A stretch of DNA of 64,000 nucleotides. Origin: Thermoplasmata archaeon. GTDB lineage: Archaea; Thermoplasmatota; Thermoplasmata; Methanomassiliicoccales; Methanomethylophilaceae. The notes below the pieces were generated by a model that saw only the letters and a list, made by a program, of their open reading frames with translations, was not told the DNA's origin and ran no database searches. Where the stretch lies: contig SUSU01000004.1 of NCBI GenBank assembly GCA_015063225.1, positions 1 to 64,000 on the forward strand, written 5' to 3'. Shown here in pieces: positions 59,413 to 64,000 of the stretch (position 1 is its first letter; each line of letters starts with the position of its first letter). The translations under genes were made by a program, and so were the position numbers.

Positions 59413-61797
59413 TCATTCCTTCTTGGTGCTCTTCTTCGCCTTGGAGGAAGCCGCCTTCCTGGGGGACTTCTTCTTCTCCACCGTGACGGTGATGACCCTT
59501 CCGATCCTGCTGTCGGAGGACCCGGACGACTCGGTGCGCGAGACGGCGCGGCGGACGGGCTTCGACGGGCAGTCGGGGTTGATGCACTCGTTGTCCGAGG
59601 ACGTCTTGATCGTGGGCGCTCCGCAGACCGGACAGGGCGCGTCCGCAGGCACGATGTTGCCGCGGGGGCGCAGGGGGTAGGTCTGGGAACATGCGGGCCA
59701 CGAGGAGCATCCCGCGAAGCGCTTTCCGGCCTTGGAGTACATGACCCTGATGGTTCCGGTCTTGCAGGTGGGGCAGGTACCGAGGTTCGTCTTGACGGTG
59801 TTGGAGGAGCACTTGGGGTCGATGCACTGCATCTCCGGGGGCACTCCCCTGCGGATGACTTTGATCTGTGCCAGACCGCAGACGGGACACTTCTCGTCGG
59901 TCATCTGGACCATCGCGCCCTTGGGGATGGGGTAGGCCTTCTTGCATTCGGGATAACCGTTGCATCCGATGAACGACCCGTTCTTGGACTTCTTGACGGT
60001 GAGGTTGTTGCCGCAGTCGGGGCAGATGCCGACGAACTGCTGCGTCCTGAGGGCGGACTTGATCTCGTTGCCCACCTCGTCCCTGTTGGCGTTGATGGCC
60101 ACGGCGGCGGTGTTGAGCATATCCTGCGATTCGGCGACGACCTCCCCGAGGGACCTCTCGCCGGAGGCGATCTTGAGCATGTCCTGCTCGAGCCTAGCGG
60201 TCATGGCGGGCTCGGCGATTCCCCCTCCGTTCTTCTCCAGGGCCTTGACGAGGGCGATTCCGGAGGCGGTGGGGGTCAGATAGTTGCCCTGAACGTAGTT
60301 GCGGGTGTAGAGCTTGCCGATGATGTCGTGGCGGGTGGACTTGGTCCCGAGCTGGAGCCTGTCCATCTCCTGGATGAGGGAACCCTGGTTGTAGCGGTAC
60401 GGGGGCTTCGTCTGGCTCTCGTCCTCGGTGATGCTGCGGACATCCACGGAATCACCGGTCTTCATCTCGGGGAGACGGACCTCGGTGGACTTCAGGTACT
60501 TGCCGTAGTAGGCCTTCCAGCCCTTCTCCTTGATGATGTACCCCTCGGCCTCGAAGGGCTCCCCTTCCACATCGATGAGGACCTTGGAGACCTCGGCGAC
60601 AGCGTTGGGGGCGACGGTGGCCATGAAGCGGCGGGCGATGAGTTCGTAGAGCTTCCACTTATCCCCCTTGAGCTTGGCCTGCGTTGCGCCCGCGGTGGGG
60701 TAGATGGGGGGATGGTCGGTGGTCCTCCTCTTACCGCGGGACGGGGAGATCTTGTCCTGTTTCAGGAGCGTTGCGGCCTCCTCCTTGAACTCGCCCTCGC
60801 CGAGCCTCTCGAGGACACCTCTCAGGGAGAGGGTGCGGGGATATTCGGTGTTCTCGGTCCTGGGGTATGAGATGTAACCGCTGGTGTAGAGGTCCTCGGC
60901 GATCTTCATGGCCACGGACGGCGGGATGCCGATCTTGTTGGCCTCGACCTGCATGGCGGTAGTGTCGAACGGAGGGGGACGGTACTCGTCCTTGAGACCC
61001 TTCTCATAGGATGAAACGGTGCCGGTCTTCGCATCCTTGACCTTGTTGAAGATGGCGTCCGCCTCCTCCTTGTCCCATATCTGTCCGCTGGTGTGTGCGC
61101 CGCGGAAAGCGAGCATGCCGAAACGGCCGTTGATGTTCCAGTAGGGGACGGGGACGAAGTTCTCTATCTCCTCGTGCCTGTCGACGAGGAGCTTGAGCGT
61201 GGGGCTCTGCACGCGGCCCACGGAGAGGAAGTTCTTGCCGACCTGGTCGGAAGAAAGAGAGATGAGGCGGGTGAGGACTGCGCCCCATGCGAGATCGATG
61301 ACCTGACGGGCCTCCGCGGCCTCCGCAAGCCTGATGTCGGGCTCCACGAGGTTGTCGAAGGCCTGCTCGACCTCGCCCTTGGTGAGAGCACTGAACTTGG
61401 CCCTGCGGACCTTGGACATGTCGATGCCCGCGGCGTTGACGGTCTCCATTCCGATGAGCTCTCCCTCGCGGTCGTAGTCGGTCGCGATGATGATCTGGTC
61501 GGAATTGTCCGCGAGCTCGGAGATCTTGGAGAGGATGGATTTGACCTTGACGGTCTTCACCGGGGGCAGGTAGATGAGCTGCTCGGGCGGGATGGACTTC
61601 CAGTTGGCGTACTCGCTGGGGTAGTCGGGCTCGATGATGTGCCCGCGGAGGGAGACGACGTTGTAGGAATCGCCCCCGCGCTCGAAACTGATGATTGTCA
61701 CGCCGCCTGCGGACGCGGACTTGGAGGTCCCGTCGGAAAGAATGGTGGCGATCCTGCGTGCAGCATTTGCCTTCTCGGTGATTATGAGAGTCCTCAT
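59413..61797 (-). CDS. topA: DNA topoisomerase I (type IA) with four zinc ribbons
   Basis: The 794-residue enzyme relaxes negative supercoils. It has the Toprim domain (MRTLIITEKANAARRIATIL; IATDYDREGELIGME), the catalytic tyrosine in TSGYISYPRTENTEYP, and HDIIGKLYTRNYVQGNYLTPTASG. The C-terminal part has four CxxC zinc ribbons: CPDCGNN...CNGYPEC, CPVCGLA...CIDPKC, CPTCKTG...CSSWPAC and CPVCGAP...CINPDC. The last 40 residues are a Lys/Arg/Ser-rich tail (KKKSPRKAASSKAKKSTKKE) that probably binds DNA. Canonical start at 61797. Confidence 0.95.
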   Translation of the reverse strand: MRTLIITEKANAARRIATILSDGTSKSASAGGVTIISFERGGDSYNVVSLRGHIIEPDYPSEYANWKSIPPEQLIYLPPVKTVKVKSILSKISELADNSDQIIIATDYDREGELIGMETVNAAGIDMSKVRRAKFSALTKGEVEQAFDNLVEPDIRLAEAAEARQVIDLAWGAVLTRLISLSSDQVGKNFLSVGRVQSPTLKLLVDRHEEIENFVPVPYWNINGRFGMLAFRGAHTSGQIWDKEEADAIFNKVKDAKTGTVSSYEKGLKDEYRPPPFDTTAMQVEANKIGIPPSVAMKIAEDLYTSGYISYPRTENTEYPRTLSLRGVLERLGEGEFKEEAATLLKQDKISPSRGKRRTTDHPPIYPTAGATQAKLKGDKWKLYELIARRFMATVAPNAVAEVSKVLIDVEGEPFEAEGYIIKEKGWKAYYGKYLKSTEVRLPEMKTGDSVDVRSITEDESQTKPPYRYNQGSLIQEMDRLQLGTKSTRHDIIGKLYTRNYVQGNYLTPTASGIALVKALEKNGGGIAEPAMTARLEQDMLKIASGERSLGEVVAESQDMLNTAAVAINANRDEVGNEIKSALRTQQFVGICPDCGNNLTVKKSKNGSFIGCNGYPECKKAYPIPKGAMVQMTDEKCPVCGLAQIKVIRRGVPPEMQCIDPKCSSNTVKTNLGTCPTCKTGTIRVMYSKAGKRFAGCSSWPACSQTYPLRPRGNIVPADAPCPVCGAPTIKTSSDNECINPDCPSKPVRRAVSRTESSGSSDSRIGRVITVTVEKKKSPRKAASSKAKKSTKKE

Positions 61798-61870
61798 CGC
61801 CCCTAATTAAGGGACCGCCTATATAATTTTAATTTTAAAGAATAACTCATATCCCAAATCGGCAGGAATA

Positions 61871-62422
61871 TCAGAATTCCTCTTCGAAAGGCGCCTGTTT
61901 CCCCTCGAAATAGTTCCTCAGGACATCCTCCTTGACGGTGTTGCAAAGGACGTACGCGGCATCGTTGCCGTTGGACTGGTACGCGAGGAGCGCGTCATGT
62001 GCCAGATAGGATACGATGCTGTGATCTCCGGACGTGAAATAGGTACTGGCGACGCAGAACTCCGTGAGCATTCCGCAGAGGATGATGGTCTCAACGCCGA
62101 GACCGTGAAGCTTGTCCGCAAGCTCGGTCTGCTTGAAGCAGCTCATGTTCTCCTTGGGGACGATGATGTCGGAGGGTTCGACCTCCAGACCCTGCAGCCA
62201 TTCCTCCGAGTCCTCGCCGTCGTATCCGGTATGGCTCTTGCCGATGTAGCGGATGAATATCACGGGCATGCCGTATTCCCTGAATAGGCGGGCGTATCTG
62301 TTGATGCCTTTCACGGCTGCATCGCGTTTGGAATCCCAGTCGGGAGAGGGTATGGTGAACTTGCGCTGGGGGTCCACCACGACCAGCGCCAGCTTCTTCC
62401 CCCAAACCTTGTCAACGATCAT
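61871..62422 (-). CDS. Isochorismatase-family cysteine hydrolase
   Basis: The 183-residue protein has the isochorismatase/nicotinamidase fold: LALVVVDPQRKFTIPSPDW (first Asp of the triad), FIRYIGKSHTG, and GVETIILCGMLTEFCVASTYFTS with the nucleophilic cysteine in TEFC. The catalytic Lys-equivalent lies between. Substrate unknown (nicotinamide or other amides). ATG at 62422 is preferred; the longer frame upstream overlaps the ferredoxin-like gene. It lies 5 bp after the ferredoxin-like stop, so the two form an operon. Confidence 0.85.
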   Translation of the reverse strand: MIVDKVWGKKLALVVVDPQRKFTIPSPDWDSKRDAAVKGINRYARLFREYGMPVIFIRYIGKSHTGYDGEDSEEWLQGLEVEPSDIIVPKENMSCFKQTELADKLHGLGVETIILCGMLTEFCVASTYFTSGDHSIVSYLAHDALLAYQSNGNDAAYVLCNTVKEDVLRNYFEGKQAPFEEEF

Positions 62423-62427
62423 TTTTC

Positions 62428-63111
62428 TTATTCCTCCTTGAGCCCGCCCTCGGCGGTTATGGTACAGACCTTCACGGGGATGTCCTTCCCGGATGCCTTC
62501 ACGGCCTCCGTGACCGTCCTCACGAGGGCGGAGCAGCACGGGACCTCCATACGGGTCACGGTCACGCTCCGTATATCGTGCATGGAGAGGATGTCGGCCA
62601 TCTTCGACCAGCATTCCGGAGGGTCCAGTTTCGGACATCCGACCAACACGGCCCTCCCTTTGATGAACCTCTCGTGGAAGTCCCCGAAGGCGTATGCGGA
62701 ACAGTCGGCGGCGACCAGCAGGTCCGAGCCGTCGAAGAACGGCGCCGAGCTAGGCACGAGCCTGAGCTGCACGGGCCACTGCGACAGTCTCCCGGGCACG
62801 GGCCCGGAAGGGCCTTCCGCGTCGTTGCGGACGATGCGGCGGACACCCGAACCCGGACAGGCCATCGGGATCCCGGATAGTGCGGGAGCGGCCTTCCCGG
62901 GATCCGAGAACGGTTCCGCCTCCCTCTCCTCGATGGTTATCGCCCCGGCGGGACATGCGGGAAGGCAGGCGCCGAGACCGTCGCAGTGGGCCTCGTTGAC
63001 GAGGACCGCCTTGCCTCCGATCATCCGGATGGCGCCCTCCTCGCAGGCCTCCGCGCACAGTCCGCAGCCCGTGCACTTCTCCGCATCGATCCGCACTATG
63101 TTCCGTTTCAT
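62428..63111 (-). CDS. 4Fe-4S dicluster ferredoxin-like protein with C-terminal thiol-rich domain
   Basis: Residues 1-60 form a two-cluster ferredoxin: CTGCGLCAEAC with EEGAIRM, and CDGLGACLPACPAGAITI (the second site has an extra spacing, CDGLGAC). The remaining about 150 residues have scattered cysteines (VAADCSAYAFG, LVGCPKLDPPECW, MEVPCCSAL). That second part resembles the uncharacterised domain found after ferredoxins in anaerobes, possibly another redox centre. Role likely electron transfer in the cytoplasm. It is the first gene of the pair with the isochorismatase-like hydrolase. Confidence 0.85.
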   Translation of the reverse strand: MKRNIVRIDAEKCTGCGLCAEACEEGAIRMIGGKAVLVNEAHCDGLGACLPACPAGAITIEEREAEPFSDPGKAAPALSGIPMACPGSGVRRIVRNDAEGPSGPVPGRLSQWPVQLRLVPSSAPFFDGSDLLVAADCSAYAFGDFHERFIKGRAVLVGCPKLDPPECWSKMADILSMHDIRSVTVTRMEVPCCSALVRTVTEAVKASGKDIPVKVCTITAEGGLKEE

Positions 63112-63203
63112 GTCTACACCTAAAGCAGGGATGTATCATCCATTCCCGATTAAGACTTACCGTGCGGATTATCTCATAGAAGCGCACTCGGGGTGGCGAT
63201 AAC

Positions 63204-64000
63204 ATGGCCGATCCCGCAAAAGCGAAAGAGTACTACGAGAGGGGAATGTCCCATTACAGCGGTAAGGGCGCGGAGCGCTCCTACAAGGAGGCCCTCAAGT
63301 GGTTCCGTGAGGCCGCGGGACAGGGTTCGGCGGACGCCATGTACATGATGGGCGTCATGAACACCGACGGCAAGGGTCTCGACAAATCCAACAAACGTGC
63401 CGTCAAATGGATGATCAAGGCGGCCGACAACGGCCATGTGGAGGCCATGCGCATCGCCGGGAACTGCTACTGTCATGGGGTTGCCGTGGAACAGAACGAT
63501 GCGAAGGCCGCCGAGTACTACAGGAAGGCCGCGGAGAACGGCGACTTCTCCTCCATGTTCTCCCTCGCATGCTACCTCTTCAGCGGGGAGGGAGTGGAGG
63601 AGAACAACGACGAAGGGCTCTCCTGGCTCAACAAGGCCGTCGATGCGGGTTACGCCCCCGCGATGTCGAGGATCGCAGAGATGCACCGCTACGGCCTCGT
63701 GGTCGAACAGTCCTATCCGAAAGCGGTGGGATTCTATGAATCGGCCGCTTCCAAAGGCGACGGGACCGCCATGCTCTCGCTCGGGGAGATGTACCTCGGC
63801 GGGGAGGGCGTGGTTCAGGATGCCACCAAGGGTGCGGAATGGATCACCCGCGCGGCCGAGGCCGGAAGCGCCGATGCCATGTATACGCTCGGGGAGATGT
63901 ACCTCCGCGGGGACGGCGTCGCCGAGTCGAAAGAAGATGGCATCAGGTGGCTTAAGGCGGCCTCCGAAGCAGGGAACATCATGGCGAAGATGGCCCTGGA
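63204..64000 (+). CDS. Sel1-like repeat protein, cut by the window end
   Basis: At least 265 residues are encoded from the ATG at 63204 to the window edge, with no stop. Seven or more Sel1 repeats are visible, e.g. GEGVEENNDEGLSWLNKAVDAGYAPAMSRIAEMHRYGLVVEQSYPKAVGFYESAASKGDGTAMLSLGEMYLGGEGV. No signal peptide. It is the second Sel1 protein of the window; at the protein level both share only the repeat pattern. The true C-terminus lies outside. Confidence 0.88.
   Translation, partial: MADPAKAKEYYERGMSHYSGKGAERSYKEALKWFREAAGQGSADAMYMMGVMNTDGKGLDKSNKRAVKWMIKAADNGHVEAMRIAGNCYCHGVAVEQNDAKAAEYYRKAAENGDFSSMFSLACYLFSGEGVEENNDEGLSWLNKAVDAGYAPAMSRIAEMHRYGLVVEQSYPKAVGFYESAASKGDGTAMLSLGEMYLGGEGVVQDATKGAEWITRAAEAGSADAMYTLGEMYLRGDGVAESKEDGIRWLKAASEAGNIMAKMAL

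Noticed and set aside
1-64000. CRISPR array
   Set aside because: No run of regularly spaced identical repeats was seen. Repeats in the window are operators, protein repeats or the acd duplication.
1-64000. Evidence for pyrrolysine or methyltransferase genes, or mcr
   Set aside because: None was found, so the methanogen assignment rests on the overall gene set, not on methanogenesis genes.

Overview
The window is from an archaeon, most likely a hydrogen-dependent methylotrophic methanogen of the Thermoplasmatota (Methanomassiliicoccales or Methanomethylophilaceae). This placement is an inference from gene content; no rRNA or mcr gene is present to prove it. Archaeal markers are Rpo11 (RNA polymerase subunit L), diphthine synthase DphB, archaeosine synthase ArcS, TruD, Trm5, an archaeal ATP-dependent DNA ligase, a Hef-type helicase, CobY and pyrBI. 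AT-rich TATA boxes lie 25-30 bp before many start codons, so many mRNAs look leaderless. Nickel and hydrogenase genes (hypA, hypD, nikR) and a large cobamide salvage cluster fit a corrinoid-dependent methylotrophic methanogen. Genes are tightly packed with many 4-bp ATGA overlaps. DNA is GC-rich except for promoters.

Layout. 0.1-3.2 kb: Sel1-repeat protein, GNAT acetyltransferase, BASS-family transporter, and a DUF2975 plus XRE-regulator pair. 3.3-5.0 kb: a UbiA/MenA prenyltransferase and UbiE methyltransferase pair. 5.2-8.5 kb: a siderophore/cobalamin-type ABC importer whose binding protein carries a dockerin-like calcium-binding module. 8.7-17 kb: flavoprotein, nitrilase, DUF1848, two alkylation-repair genes, the hypA-hypD operon, endonuclease III, FolC and an asparagine-synthase-like protein. 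17.1-20.5 kb: a cyclophilin-like surface protein, NikR with a palindromic operator, an unassigned structured RNA candidate, M18 aminopeptidase and a RelBE module. 20.7-22 kb: a stand-alone TnpB with a reRNA-like 3' hairpin. 22-29.7 kb: DEAD-box helicase, pyrBI, ArcS, DUF368 (polyprenyl-phosphate transporter family) and MntP. 29.8-40.4 kb: tRNA-Gly(UCC), a 1226-residue TPR protein, TruD, Rpo11, DNA ligase, Hef-like helicase, an IscA-like protein and a pseudo-metalloprotease. 40.4-46.8 kb: ADP-forming acyl-CoA synthetase behind three palindromic operators, then three acyltransferase-3 membrane proteins with a duplicated remnant of the synthetase gene between them. 46.8-50.8 kb: AMP-forming acyl-CoA ligase, DphB, Trm5 and Dcd. 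50.9-59.4 kb: a nitrogenase-like system (NifH-NifD fusion plus NifK-like subunit) divergent from a five-gene cobamide operon (CobD-like, CbiB, CbiZ/CbiS-like, CobS, CobY). 59.4-64 kb: topoisomerase I, isochorismatase-like hydrolase, ferredoxin-like protein and a second Sel1 protein cut by the window edge.

The strongest candidate for an undescribed system is the nitrogenase-like pair. A NifH reductase is fused in frame to a NifD-like subunit, and the partner NifK-like subunit has lost two of its three usual cluster cysteines. The pair is not a nitrogenase. Its architecture resembles tetrapyrrole reductases, and it sits back to back with corrinoid genes. Other highlights are the two structured RNA candidates, the lone TnpB, the dockerin-bearing importer and the acd/acyltransferase duplication.
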